This document shows positions 8,523 to 17,346 of a DNA stretch of 64,000 nucleotides, one piece after another. The DNA is taken from NCBI GenBank assembly GCA_963929865.1, contig CAWVKK010000045.1:1-64000 (forward strand), in the 5' to 3' direction. The DNA is from JAGZHZ01 sp963929865. GTDB lineage: Bacteria > Bacillota > Clostridia > Lachnospirales > Lachnospiraceae. A model generated the notes under the pieces. The model was not told the DNA's origin. It saw only the letters and a list, made by a program, of their open reading frames with translations, and did no database searches. Each line of letters begins with the position of its first letter. Position 1 is the stretch's first letter. The translations under genes were made by a program, and so were the position numbers.

Positions 8523-8575
8523 AAAAAAATGCTGCAAAATGAGCTGAATTTTACAAAAAAGATCATTTTGCAGCA
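8523..8575 (-). terminator. Intrinsic terminator/attenuator between oppA and oppB
   Basis: TGCTGCAAAATGA and TCATTTTGCAGCA pair as a perfect 13-bp stem around a 20-nt loop. On the minus strand this is followed at once by seven Ts. Partial read-through would give more binding protein than membrane parts, a common arrangement in ABC operons. Confidence 0.75.
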
Positions 8576-8620
8576 CTTTTGCTGCTAAATCCATGCAATT
8601 ATAAGATCTATCGTTTTTCT

Positions 8621-10183
8621 TTACTGGATTTTATATGCCTTTGAGTAATCATAATAGATTGTCTGAAGAATTACGTCCTCAAAGCCTCCGTATGCTTTGT
8701 CTACCGCATAGAATCCCTTGGAATAAGCAATCGGATAGATGTACATATTGTCATTGACTATCTGCTGAATTTCTTTGTAAACGCTTTCTCTTTCTTCACC
8801 GTTCGGAATGCTGTTTCCTTTTTCCCACAATGCGTCGAGTTCTTCATCTTTTACGTTTCCGTAGTTGCTGACGCTGTCCGATTTCAGAATATCTCCGTAC
8901 AGGCTCGGTTCTGCGCCCAGTGTGTAGAAGGAGAGAACCATATCATAGTCTGTCGCGGTCTTGTCTTTTGTCTTATTCTTCTGCGTCGACTCGTCAAGCG
9001 GATATAACTCCACGGTGATTCCGACTTCTGCCAGCTTGCTCTGGATATAGATTGCCTCGCTTTCCATCGTCTTGTTGGTGGACGTATACAGAAGCGTCAG
9101 AGAAAGGTTTGTGTAGCCTGCTTCTGCCAGAAGCTGCTGCGCCTTTGCAGGATCGTTGTTGTACTGCGTCAGGCTGTCGTCATAGTACATCGTATCCGGT
9201 GTCAGAATCGAATACGCCGGATCTGCGAACTCGTCAGAAAGATATGCGAAGCTTACAAGCTCTTCTTTGTTCAGCGCATACGCGATCGCCTGGCGGACTC
9301 TGACGTCCTTCATCGCTTCATTGTTCTGATTGAATCCCATTATATTGACACGTCCGGAATCATAGCTGACGATATTTACTTTTCCTGTCGCGTTGACAAT
9401 ATCGTAGTCCTCGCTGCTGATCAGACGGGCGTTGATATCGCCGCTTGCCAAAGAAGCGTTCGCCGTGTTGCTGTCCTTGACAATCTTAAAGGTAATCGTA
9501 TCGAGATACGGAGTGCCGCCGAAATACTCGTCGAACCGTTCTACAATAAAAGATTCGCCCGGACGGTATTCCTTAAACTTATAAGGACCGCTTCCGATCG
9601 GGTTGTTGTTGAACTCGCTCTCGCCGATGTTCGCCTCCCCTTCATAGATATGCTGCGGAATGCAGTAAATCTGGCTCAGACCTCCTAAGAATCCTGCGGA
9701 AGAAGTCGGCAGCTTGATCACAACAGTCAGGTCATCGATCGCCTCTGTCTGTACTGCCTCTCCGTTTACAAATCCGTATGCCTGGTACGGCACATTCTGC
9801 TCCGGATCGACAACCACGTTCATCGTAAACACAACGTCGTCCGCCGTGATCGGCTCCCCGTCATGCCACTTTAAATTGTCTTTTAACTTTAATGTGACTT
9901 CTGTGAAATCTTCGTTTGCCGTGACGCTCTCGCACAGACCGTTTCCATAATACATCTCGCCCTTTACAATCTCAAAAAACGGGGCGTATAAAGCCTGCAT
10001 CATGTCGAAGCTTGTCTGATCCACTACGTAAAGCGGATTGATGTTCATGGGGTCGGCTGTCGCTGCGATCGTAATATTTCCGCCCTGCGCCGGTTCCGCT
10101 GCCATAGAAGTCACGCCAAGTCCCAGCGCTGCTGTGACAGACAGGACAGCTGTCAAAATTCCTGCAATCAGTTTTTTCTTCAT
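8621..10183 (-). CDS. oppA: Peptide ABC transporter substrate-binding protein (family 5)
   Basis: This extracellular binding protein of 520 residues belongs to SBP family 5 and should capture oligopeptides (dipeptide or nickel relatives cannot be excluded). A signal peptide (KKKLIAGILTAVLSV, cut near SMAAEP) is present. No lipobox cysteine is visible, which is unusual for a Gram-positive binding protein. Family segments include DNLKWHDGEPITADDVVFT, NPIGSGPYKFKEY and RVRQAIAYALNKEEL. The ATG at 10183 has GGGAGG upstream; the longer reading frame to 10285 covers the promoter. It is first in the opp operon. Confidence 0.9.
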   Translation of the reverse strand: MKKKLIAGILTAVLSVTAALGLGVTSMAAEPAQGGNITIAATADPMNINPLYVVDQTSFDMMQALYAPFFEIVKGEMYYGNGLCESVTANEDFTEVTLKLKDNLKWHDGEPITADDVVFTMNVVVDPEQNVPYQAYGFVNGEAVQTEAIDDLTVVIKLPTSSAGFLGGLSQIYCIPQHIYEGEANIGESEFNNNPIGSGPYKFKEYRPGESFIVERFDEYFGGTPYLDTITFKIVKDSNTANASLASGDINARLISSEDYDIVNATGKVNIVSYDSGRVNIMGFNQNNEAMKDVRVRQAIAYALNKEELVSFAYLSDEFADPAYSILTPDTMYYDDSLTQYNNDPAKAQQLLAEAGYTNLSLTLLYTSTNKTMESEAIYIQSKLAEVGITVELYPLDESTQKNKTKDKTATDYDMVLSFYTLGAEPSLYGDILKSDSVSNYGNVKDEELDALWEKGNSIPNGEERESVYKEIQQIVNDNMYIYPIAYSKGFYAVDKAYGGFEDVILQTIYYDYSKAYKIQ

Positions 10184-10240
10184 CTTTGTTTCCTCCCTGT
10201 GTCGTTTTTTTTGCATGGATCTATTCTCTGAATTTTTTTT

Positions 10241-10269
10241 ATTATAACACTGTATAAATATTCGTGCAA
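10241..10269 (-). promoter_or_regulatory. Sigma-A promoter of oppABCDF
   Basis: TTGCAC (10269-10264), a 17-bp spacer and TATAAT (10246-10241) preceded by an extended -10 TGT. It lies about 58 bp upstream of the oppA start. Confidence 0.8.
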
Positions 10270-10364
10270 GCCAAAACTGTCTCAAATGTTGTCCTGCCGC
10301 GCAATCTGTTCCTTGATCTTCGCAGTGTCCTGCAAAATATCACCGCTTTGCTCCTCTCATCTTC

Positions 10365-13300
10365 TCAGCGCTTCACGGTTATCCTGCTCCCGTGCGCGGT
10401 CCTGCTCAGCTCCACTTTTTTCTCGATCCGCTCTTTCAGCTCGGCGACATGCGAGATGATTCCGACCATCCGGTTCTCTCCGCTCAGCTGCGCCAGCACC
10501 TGCACCGCGCACTCCAGCGCGTTGGAATCGAGGCTTCCAAAGCCCTCGTCGAGAAACACCGCGTCCACCTCGATCCCGCCGGCATAGCTCTGCACCACAT
10601 CTGAAAATCCGAGCGAGAGCGCCAGCGCCGCCTGAAACGCTTCCCCGCCTGAAAGCGATTTGACGGAGCGCGTCCTCCCGATGTAGTAGTCCATGATTTC
10701 CAGATCCAGCCCGGCTGACTTTTGTCTGTCCTGCGCCTGTTCCATGCAGCGCAGCTCATACTGTCCTCCCGACATCCTGCAAAAGCGCTGGTTTGCCTTC
10801 TGGACAACCTGCCGGAAGTAAAAGCTCTGCACATACTGTTCAAACGCAAGCTTTTCCTTTCCGGTTATCCTTCCGTTTGCCGTGTCTGAGAGTTCTTTGT
10901 ACCTGATATAGAGATCCTTTTCCTGCTTTTGTTCTTCCTCAAGCTCCAAAAGCTTTCTGTAAATCTCTCTGTTTCTCCGCGCACGATCGGAAAGCTCGCG
11001 GTGCGCTGTCTCCAGCTCCTTTTTTTCCTGTTCCGCCCGCGCTATCTGCCTCTGTCTTTCTTCCAGATCCTCTCTCTGGCGTCCGTCCAGCCGTCTTTTG
11101 TCCTCCTCTATCTTTTCTCTGAGCGCCTGCCGTTCTCTTGACCGCGCCTCCAGATCATCTTTAAGCTCTTTGATCTCTTTCTCTGTCAGAAGAGCATCCC
11201 GGTACGACTGTTCCGTCAAAAATCCTGCCTCGATCCGCCGACGCTCCCACTCTTCTCTGCATTCTTCTGCCCTCTGCTGTTTTTTGGCGCACGCCTCATG
11301 CTGCATCTCGCACCGCCCTCTCTGGCGGCTGTTCTCTTCCTGCGCCTCTTTTTTCTTTTTTTCGATTTCTTCTGCCTCGCGCTCAAACGCCTCTACGCTT
11401 TTTTTCAGCTTCTCCAAATCCAGCTCTGTGTCCTCTTTGCATCCCTGCGGAAGTTTTTCCTCCAGCCCCTCTATTTTTCCCCGGCATTTTTGAATCTTTC
11501 CCTCATGCTCCCTTTCTCTCGCCTGCGCCGCGCTGATTTTGTGCTGCAGTACTTCCAGCTCTTTGCAGATCCGGTCCATTCTCTCCTGCTTTTTCTCTTT
11601 TTCTCCCAAAAGTCCGTTCCATTTTTGCTCCTGTTCTTTTACGGCTTTTAAAAACGACTGCAGCCTGGCGTCCATCCCATTCAGTATCTCAAGGCTTGTC
11701 TGCTCTTTTATGTCCTCCTGCCGCTTTTCCTCGGACTCCGGCTCCACCCTCTCTTCGATTTCCCGGCGGAGCTTTTCAAGCCGCTCCTGAAGGCTTTCCT
11801 CCTTGCTCTTTCTCTCCTGCTGCTTCTTTTCAAATTCCTGCTTTTTCTGATATAATTCGTCTCTGCACCGGTCTGTCTCCTCCCGGCGCTGCCTCCAGAC
11901 CTCCTCTGATACAGCCGTCTCCATCTTCTGAGCCTTGTTCGGGTGATCCACCGACCCGCAGACCGGGCAGGGCGCTCCCTCTTCTAGCTGCTCCGCTAAA
12001 ATCCCGGCAAGGTTTCCAAAAAACTGCCGCTCTGTCTGCGAAAACGCCCTGTTTGTCTCCTCCCAGGCGGCTTTGTGATCACAGTAATCCTTCTTCCTTT
12101 TTTCTTCCTGTCTCGACAGCTTGTCCACTTCTTTCTTTTCCTTCCACAGATTCCAGACCTCCTGCTGCTGTCTCTGCGCTTCTTCCCGCCTGCTGCGGCA
12201 CGTTCTCGCCTGCTCTTCGTCGCCGGCGTGTTCCTCCGCCCATTTTTTCAGCTCTTCCTGCTCCTGTTTCCCGTCTTCGTACTGTCTTTGGATCTTCTTC
12301 CTTTCTTTTTCGGCGTTTTCTCTTTCCTCTTGCAGACGCTCCAGTTCCTGTTCCAGGTTTCTTTTTTTCTGCCGTATCGGCAGCTCCTCTTCCAGCCTGC
12401 GGATTTTCTCCCGCGCCTCTTCGATCTCCTCCTCTTTTTCCCGGTGCGTCTCTTCCTTTTTCCTCCACGTCTCAGCTTTTTCTTGCGCCTCTTCCAGCTG
12501 CTTTTCCAATTGTATCATCTGCTCTTTGCTCTGCCGTGCCTCGCTGTCCGCATTGATCCAGCCGCGCTCCGCCGGGACCACTTTCTCAGACGCCCTGCAG
12601 GCTGCCCTCAGCCTCTCTCTCCTTGCCTCCTCCTCGTCTTTTTCTTTCTCCAGCTCTCTCTGTCTCTCCTCTCTCTCCTCGAGAGCCTGAAATATTTTTT
12701 CTCTCTCCCTTGCGCTCCCCAGCTCTTCTTTCTGCCTGGAAAGCTCCTCTTCCGTCTTTTCAAGCGCCGCCTCCTGCTGCTCTTGTCTTATCCGCTCCCA
12801 TTCCACAAGCCTTCCAAGCAGTGTTCCTATCTCCTGCCTGTTTTGTTCTCCTGCCGCTTTCGCAAGACTCTCCATCTCACCAAACTCTGCCTCCCGCTCA
12901 ACCTCCTCAAGCAGACGGATCCTCCTGCGCTCCTGCTCTTTGCATCTTTCGCCGTATTCGCGCTCCTTTTCCGCCAGCTTTTTCTGGAAAATCTGGTACG
13001 GCTCCGTGTCAAAGACCTTCCTGAAAATCTCGCCTCTCTCCTTGCTGTCCGCCGTCAAAAGCTTTAAAAATTCTCCCTGCGCAATCATCGCGGTCTGCTT
13101 AAACTGCCTGCGGTTCATCCCCACAATCTTTTCCGCTGCTTCGCTGACCTTTACAAACCCTCCGACTACGCTCCCGTCCGGGAAGTACAGCTCCGCATCC
13201 TTTTTTTCATTCGTCCATCCCTCTCCCCTTCTTGAGGGACGCCGATACTCCGGATTGCGCCTGATGCGGTAGCGCTTTCCCTTCTGCAAAAAGGTCAGCT

Positions 13301-13538
13301 CCACAAACGTCTTTGTCTGGGCATCGGCGTATCCGCTTCGAAAGCAGTCGCTTGTGCGCCATTCCCCGCTCGCCTCCCCGTAAAGCGCAAAGGAAATCGC
13401 GTCGAAAATCGTCGTCTTCCCCGAACCGGTATCGCCCGTGATCAGGAAAATGCCGCACAGCTCCTCCTTCTCAAAATCAATCTCTTCTTCCCCTGCGAAC
13501 GGTCCAAACCCGCTCATCACCAGCTTTAACGGTCTCAC
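10365..13538 (-). CDS. sbcC: Exonuclease subunit SbcC (SMC-like ATPase)
   Basis: This is the ATPase of the SbcCD (Mre11-Rad50-type) nuclease that cleaves DNA hairpins and protein-blocked ends. The protein has 1057 residues: Walker A GDTGSGKTTIFDAISFALYG at the N terminus, about 800 residues of Glu/Lys/Arg-rich coiled coil split by the zinc hook CPVC near residue 526, and the ABC signature LSGGE with Walker B VFLDEGFGSLD at the C terminus. The start is a GTG that overlaps the sbcD stop by 4 nt; a stop codon three codons earlier excludes a longer form. The coil composition creates long meaningless reading frames on the other strand. Confidence 0.95.
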   Translation of the reverse strand: MRPLKLVMSGFGPFAGEEEIDFEKEELCGIFLITGDTGSGKTTIFDAISFALYGEASGEWRTSDCFRSGYADAQTKTFVELTFLQKGKRYRIRRNPEYRRPSRRGEGWTNEKKDAELYFPDGSVVGGFVKVSEAAEKIVGMNRRQFKQTAMIAQGEFLKLLTADSKERGEIFRKVFDTEPYQIFQKKLAEKEREYGERCKEQERRRIRLLEEVEREAEFGEMESLAKAAGEQNRQEIGTLLGRLVEWERIRQEQQEAALEKTEEELSRQKEELGSAREREKIFQALEEREERQRELEKEKDEEEARRERLRAACRASEKVVPAERGWINADSEARQSKEQMIQLEKQLEEAQEKAETWRKKEETHREKEEEIEEAREKIRRLEEELPIRQKKRNLEQELERLQEERENAEKERKKIQRQYEDGKQEQEELKKWAEEHAGDEEQARTCRSRREEAQRQQQEVWNLWKEKKEVDKLSRQEEKRKKDYCDHKAAWEETNRAFSQTERQFFGNLAGILAEQLEEGAPCPVCGSVDHPNKAQKMETAVSEEVWRQRREETDRCRDELYQKKQEFEKKQQERKSKEESLQERLEKLRREIEERVEPESEEKRQEDIKEQTSLEILNGMDARLQSFLKAVKEQEQKWNGLLGEKEKKQERMDRICKELEVLQHKISAAQAREREHEGKIQKCRGKIEGLEEKLPQGCKEDTELDLEKLKKSVEAFEREAEEIEKKKKEAQEENSRQRGRCEMQHEACAKKQQRAEECREEWERRRIEAGFLTEQSYRDALLTEKEIKELKDDLEARSRERQALREKIEEDKRRLDGRQREDLEERQRQIARAEQEKKELETAHRELSDRARRNREIYRKLLELEEEQKQEKDLYIRYKELSDTANGRITGKEKLAFEQYVQSFYFRQVVQKANQRFCRMSGGQYELRCMEQAQDRQKSAGLDLEIMDYYIGRTRSVKSLSGGEAFQAALALSLGFSDVVQSYAGGIEVDAVFLDEGFGSLDSNALECAVQVLAQLSGENRMVGIISHVAELKERIEKKVELSRTAHGSRITVKR

Positions 13539-14671
13539 TCCTCTTCACCGCCTTCCAGAATGTTTCTGACCCACGCTCTTTGCCGCGCATCCATCTCCCT
13601 GCCGTTCTGACGCTCAAAAAACTCTGCGAACAGCGAAAGCGGGTCTTTATTTTCGATTTCCTCTGTCTGCTTCCATCCGTCCTGCGCCCTGGTCCGGCTG
13701 TTCTCAAAATCAAGGCGCAGCACGTTCGGGTAGACGGCGCGTATTTCGTCCATCGGCGCATACAGCTCTCTCTCGTCGGTCAAAATCACGCGTACATAAT
13801 CCTCCTGATTTCCCTGCTTGTAGTTTTGCTCCTTCAGGATTTCTTCGATCGGTCCTTTTAAGACTCTCACGTCCCTAAGCGGCTTAAGCTCGATCTGTTC
13901 TGCCGTTACCTCTCCCTTTTCTCCCAGCTCCAGCAGCACCACTGATTTTCTGTGACTGCTCTCCGAAAAAGAATACTTCAGCGGAGATCCGCTGTAGCGT
14001 ACTTCCTCTCTTCCCACCTTCTGCGCCCTGTGAAGATGACCGAGCGCCACATAGTCAAACGCGTCAAAGACCGAGACGTCTACCCGGTCGAGTCCCCCGA
14101 CGGACGGCTGCTCGGACTCGCACAGGTTGGGCATCCATGACCCGTTTGTCACAAACTGGTGCGCCACCAGAATGTTCCTTTTCTCCTTTTCTATTTTTAC
14201 CGTCTGCAGCGCAAAGCGGACCGCCTCCTCGTGCGTCTTTACGTCTTCCTTCCACTCCCGGACCGCAGAGGGTTTTAGAAATGGCATCAGGTAGACAAAG
14301 AGCTCTCCGTATTCGTCCTCCAGCCGGATCTTGCGGATTTCCCCGTCGAAGACTCCTGCCACATGGATATCGCCTTCCGCGAAAATCTCGTCCCCAAACT
14401 GGATTCTCTGGGCGGAGTCGTGATTCCCGCTAATAAAAAAAACCTGCTTTTTTCTTTCATGCAGGCTGTTTAAAAACTGGTTAAAAAGTGTCACGCCGTT
14501 CTCAGACGGCACATTTTTGTCATAAATATCCCCGGCAATCAGGATGCCGTCCGGCTGGCGCAGTTCTACAATATCTAAAATCTGCTTGAGAATCCTGCAC
14601 TGATCCTCCAGCATAGAATATCCGTGCATTCGCTTTCCGATATGCAAATCTGACAGGTGTAAAAATTTCAC
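13535..14671 (-). CDS. sbcD: Exonuclease subunit SbcD (metallophosphoesterase)
   Basis: This is the nuclease subunit partnering SbcC. The protein has 378 residues with the calcineurin-like metal motifs HLSDLHIGKR, GDIYDKNVPS, SGNHDSAQR and GHLHRAQ in order. I start at the GTG at 14671: AGGAGG stands 5 nt upstream, and homologs begin with KFLHLSDLHIG. An ATG nine codons earlier (14698) also has a GAGGAG and cannot be fully excluded. It follows the acetylation gene algJ closely in the same direction, so it may be read from the algI promoter. Confidence 0.93.
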   Translation of the reverse strand: MKFLHLSDLHIGKRMHGYSMLEDQCRILKQILDIVELRQPDGILIAGDIYDKNVPSENGVTLFNQFLNSLHERKKQVFFISGNHDSAQRIQFGDEIFAEGDIHVAGVFDGEIRKIRLEDEYGELFVYLMPFLKPSAVREWKEDVKTHEEAVRFALQTVKIEKEKRNILVAHQFVTNGSWMPNLCESEQPSVGGLDRVDVSVFDAFDYVALGHLHRAQKVGREEVRYSGSPLKYSFSESSHRKSVVLLELGEKGEVTAEQIELKPLRDVRVLKGPIEEILKEQNYKQGNQEDYVRVILTDERELYAPMDEIRAVYPNVLRLDFENSRTRAQDGWKQTEEIENKDPLSLFAEFFERQNGREMDARQRAWVRNILEGGEEE

Positions 14672-14710
14672 AGTACCCTCCTTTGTGTGTTCCGCCATGG
14701 ATCTCCTCTT

Positions 14711-15796
14711 TTATGAGACGGATGTAAAAGATACCTTGTCCCAGACAAATTCATCCATCTCTCCGGTATACCGCTCCACGTATTCCAAAATGACAAGATC
14801 CGGCTTAAGTGTCTCTAAAATTCCATTTGTCTCCTCGTCCCTGCGGCAATATTGAACTTCCTCAAACTCCTCTTGCAGGCACGGAAGAAAAGCTGCTCCG
14901 AAGGAATCTCCGACCAGCAGCACGGTCTCTTCTATTTTTTCTTTATCCTGGTCGCGGATAATTTCATAGCTCTCTGTGTCATAAAATTTCCAGTCCATCC
15001 CTACCATTCTCGATAAATCATTATAGTTTGGATCCGCCTTCTGCAGCGTGACCGTCTCAAAATTCTGATCCGACAAGGCTGTCTTCTCCCTGCCGTACAG
15101 CTGCTCCAGCAAAACCTGCGTGGTCACAAAAGCGCCCTTCTGATTCCAGTGCGTGTCGTTTTTATAGTAGAGCATCTGCGTCTCCCCCTGGCTGCACAGC
15201 TCTTCCTTGGGATAGATAATCGGAATGTCAGTCTCCGCCCTCAGATATTCCACAAGCAGATCCGTTCTGTTTTTTTCCTCTTCCTTTTGAATGGTATCTG
15301 GAAGGTATCTCCCGTAAACCTCTTCTTTATTCGGAATAATCGCAATGGCAAACCGGATTCCCTTTCTCTCCAGCATGGTCTGAAAATGTTCCATATTCCA
15401 GGCTGTCTCTCTCATCTTTTCTTCGGAATACCGCTCTTTTCCTATGTAATCCGCCATCGGATCCCCATCTGTGGTTGTCTTGTAAAACAGCCAGTTTTCT
15501 TTCCCGAGAAGCACCTGATTCGAGGCAAATCCGCCTGTCAGAAAATACTTCAGATTGCTGTCCAGGGATGCAAAATACCTTCGAAATGCAAGTCTTTCGC
15601 TGAGCGCGTCATCTGTCTTTTCGATCACGGCTTCTGTCTTTTGAATCAGATCCGGATACTGGTCTGCCGTCTGTACAATCTCCTCCTGAATTTCCCGGAA
15701 ATTCCGGATACATGTGGCAAATCCTGTCACTCCCAAAATGCTCAGCGCGCAGACTGTCACCGCACAGTTTCGGATAAAAAATGAGTCCTTCTTCAT
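14711..15796 (-). CDS. AlgJ/AlgX-like DHHW-family protein (polysaccharide O-acetylation partner)
   Basis: The protein has 361 residues: an N-terminal membrane anchor (about 8-28) and an extracellular SGNH-hydrolase-like domain. Visible motifs are NWLFYKTT near residue 100, the DTHWNQKG segment near 220 (Asp-His pair of the DHHW/AlgJ fold) and LLVGDSFGAAF near 300 (the GDS nucleophile box). These proteins act with a MBOAT partner, moving acetyl groups onto exported glycans. The MBOAT gene ends 10 nt upstream. The acceptor polymer is not known; the envelope polysaccharide cluster at the right of the window is one possibility. Confidence 0.8.
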   Translation of the reverse strand: MKKDSFFIRNCAVTVCALSILGVTGFATCIRNFREIQEEIVQTADQYPDLIQKTEAVIEKTDDALSERLAFRRYFASLDSNLKYFLTGGFASNQVLLGKENWLFYKTTTDGDPMADYIGKERYSEEKMRETAWNMEHFQTMLERKGIRFAIAIIPNKEEVYGRYLPDTIQKEEEKNRTDLLVEYLRAETDIPIIYPKEELCSQGETQMLYYKNDTHWNQKGAFVTTQVLLEQLYGREKTALSDQNFETVTLQKADPNYNDLSRMVGMDWKFYDTESYEIIRDQDKEKIEETVLLVGDSFGAAFLPCLQEEFEEVQYCRRDEETNGILETLKPDLVILEYVERYTGEMDEFVWDKVSFTSVS

Positions 15797-15806
15797 GTCG
15801 CTTCTC

Positions 15807-17204
15807 CTAAAAATTAAAGTAGATGAACGGATTGTAGGATGTGTTGATTACCTCGCTTACAGCCAGAACAAACACAGCGGCTGTCATGATTCCGTATAGA
15901 ATATTCCACCACGTTTTTTCTCTGTTTTTTTGTTCCAGATTTGAGAAAACCGGTGTAGATCCCGCAATTCCAATCACCACAAAAATCAGGTTGCCAAGAG
16001 GCAGCGCTTCAAAATTGTTCTGCCAGATCCCGACGCCGTTGCATCCTGCCATCGCCCCCAAATATACAAGCGCCTCTTTTAGGCTGTCAGAGCGGAAAAT
16101 CACCCATCCGATCAAAATCCAGAACAGGGCGTATACATGGCGCATTTTTCCGATCCGCTCTGGAAATTTTGTCAGTCTCTCAAACAGCAGCAGGAAAAAG
16201 TAAAAAATGCCCCACACGATAAACGTCCAGTTCGCCCCATGCCAGATTCCTGTCAATGCCCAAACTACAAAGAGATTCCAGATCATTCTGCTCTTTTTTC
16301 CCACTCTGCTGCCGCCCATGGGAATATAGATATAGTCCCGGAACCAGGTGCTTAGGGAAATATGCCATCTTCTCCAGAATTCCCGGATCGAGCCGGCAAG
16401 ATACGGATAGCGGAAGTTTTCCAGAAAGTGAAAGCCGAACATTTTTCCAAGTCCGATCGCCATATCTGAATATCCCGAAAAGTCAAAATAAATCTGCAGC
16501 GCATAGGAGACGGCGCCAAGCCATGCCGCCCCTGCGGAAAGGCTTCCCGGAATCGCAAAGCACGCGTCTGCGATCGTCGCCACATTGTTTGCGATCAGCA
16601 CTTTTTTCCCAAGTCCCCATGCGAAACGGCTCATTCCCTCCGTAAAATCCGCAGCATTCTCTTTTCTGTTCTCGATTTCCCCGGCGATTGTCTCATATCG
16701 CACGATCGGACCGGCGACAAGCTGCGGGAAAAACGTAATATACAGTCCTACATTCAGAGGATTCCTCTGCACGTCTCCTTTTTTTCTGTACACATCGATC
16801 ACATACGACATTGCCTGAAAGGTGTAGAACGAGATTCCCAGCGGAAGAGCAATGTTTGGCAGCTGCCAGGACGTCTGGGTAAATATCATCAGGTTGCCTG
16901 CAAAAAAGCTGAGATATTTAAACAAAAATAAAATCCCAATATTAAAAATCACAGCCAGAATGATCGGCATCCTTCTGTACGGCGTATCGCGGAAATCTTC
17001 CGCAAAGAGTCCGAGCAGATAATTAATCCCGATCGATAAAAGCATAAGTATCACATAGACGGGTTCTCCCCAGGCATAAAAGATCACACTTGCCAGCAGC
17101 AGAAAGACGTTCTGAAAGGTCCTGTTCTGCAAAAATGGATTGTAATATAAAATCAATACGGCCGGAAGAAAAAAGAATAAAAATGTTGTTGAAGAAAATA
17201 GCAC
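15807..17204 (-). CDS. MBOAT-family O-acyltransferase (AlgI-like)
   Basis: The protein has 465 residues and about 10-12 membrane helices, a member of the membrane-bound O-acyltransferases like AlgI, DltB and PatA. It should carry acetyl groups across the membrane for transfer to a glycan. The family catalytic histidine is in GIWHGANWTFIVWG near residue 325. SIREFWRRWHISLSTWFRDY near 275-295 is the conserved cytoplasmic segment, and FDFSGYSDMAIGLGKMFG precedes it. The start is a GTG, with AAGG 7 nt upstream. It is the first gene of the algI-algJ-sbcD-sbcC unit. Confidence 0.9.
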   Translation of the reverse strand: MLFSSTTFLFFFLPAVLILYYNPFLQNRTFQNVFLLLASVIFYAWGEPVYVILMLLSIGINYLLGLFAEDFRDTPYRRMPIILAVIFNIGILFLFKYLSFFAGNLMIFTQTSWQLPNIALPLGISFYTFQAMSYVIDVYRKKGDVQRNPLNVGLYITFFPQLVAGPIVRYETIAGEIENRKENAADFTEGMSRFAWGLGKKVLIANNVATIADACFAIPGSLSAGAAWLGAVSYALQIYFDFSGYSDMAIGLGKMFGFHFLENFRYPYLAGSIREFWRRWHISLSTWFRDYIYIPMGGSRVGKKSRMIWNLFVVWALTGIWHGANWTFIVWGIFYFFLLLFERLTKFPERIGKMRHVYALFWILIGWVIFRSDSLKEALVYLGAMAGCNGVGIWQNNFEALPLGNLIFVVIGIAGSTPVFSNLEQKNREKTWWNILYGIMTAAVFVLAVSEVINTSYNPFIYFNF

Positions 17205-17239
17205 CTGCCATCCTTCTCCCTTCTCATCTGTTTTTGTCT

Positions 17240-17268
17240 ATTATAACCATGTTTCTGCCTTGTTGCAA
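17240..17268 (-). promoter_or_regulatory. Sigma-A promoter of the algI-algJ-sbcDC unit
   Basis: TTGCAA (17268-17263), a 17-bp spacer and TATAAT (17245-17240) on the minus strand, about 36 bp before the GTG start. No other convincing promoter is seen before sbcD. Confidence 0.75.
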
Positions 17269-17291
17269 GCAAAAAGCTTTTCTGTGCAGAA

Positions 17292-17337
17292 CTGCCCGGG
17301 CAATATCCGGATTTTATCCGCAATCTTGCCCGGGCAG
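17292..17337 (-). terminator. Terminator-like hairpin after the foldase-like lipoprotein gene
   Basis: CTGCCCGGGCAA and TTGCCCGGGCAG form a perfect 12-bp GC-rich stem enclosing a second small stem (CGGAT/ATCCG). It lies just past the stop of the upstream gene. The following U-run is poor, so termination is inferred mainly from stem strength and place. Confidence 0.6.
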
Positions 17338-17346
17338 ACCGTGCGT

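Noticed and set aside
11696..13067. Long open frames on the plus strand (up to 330 codons) opposite sbcC
   Set aside because: They are the mirror of the Glu/Lys/Arg-rich coiled coil and translate to low-complexity Leu/Phe/Ser/Pro runs. No ribosome site or family motif is present, and sbcC is complete on the other strand.
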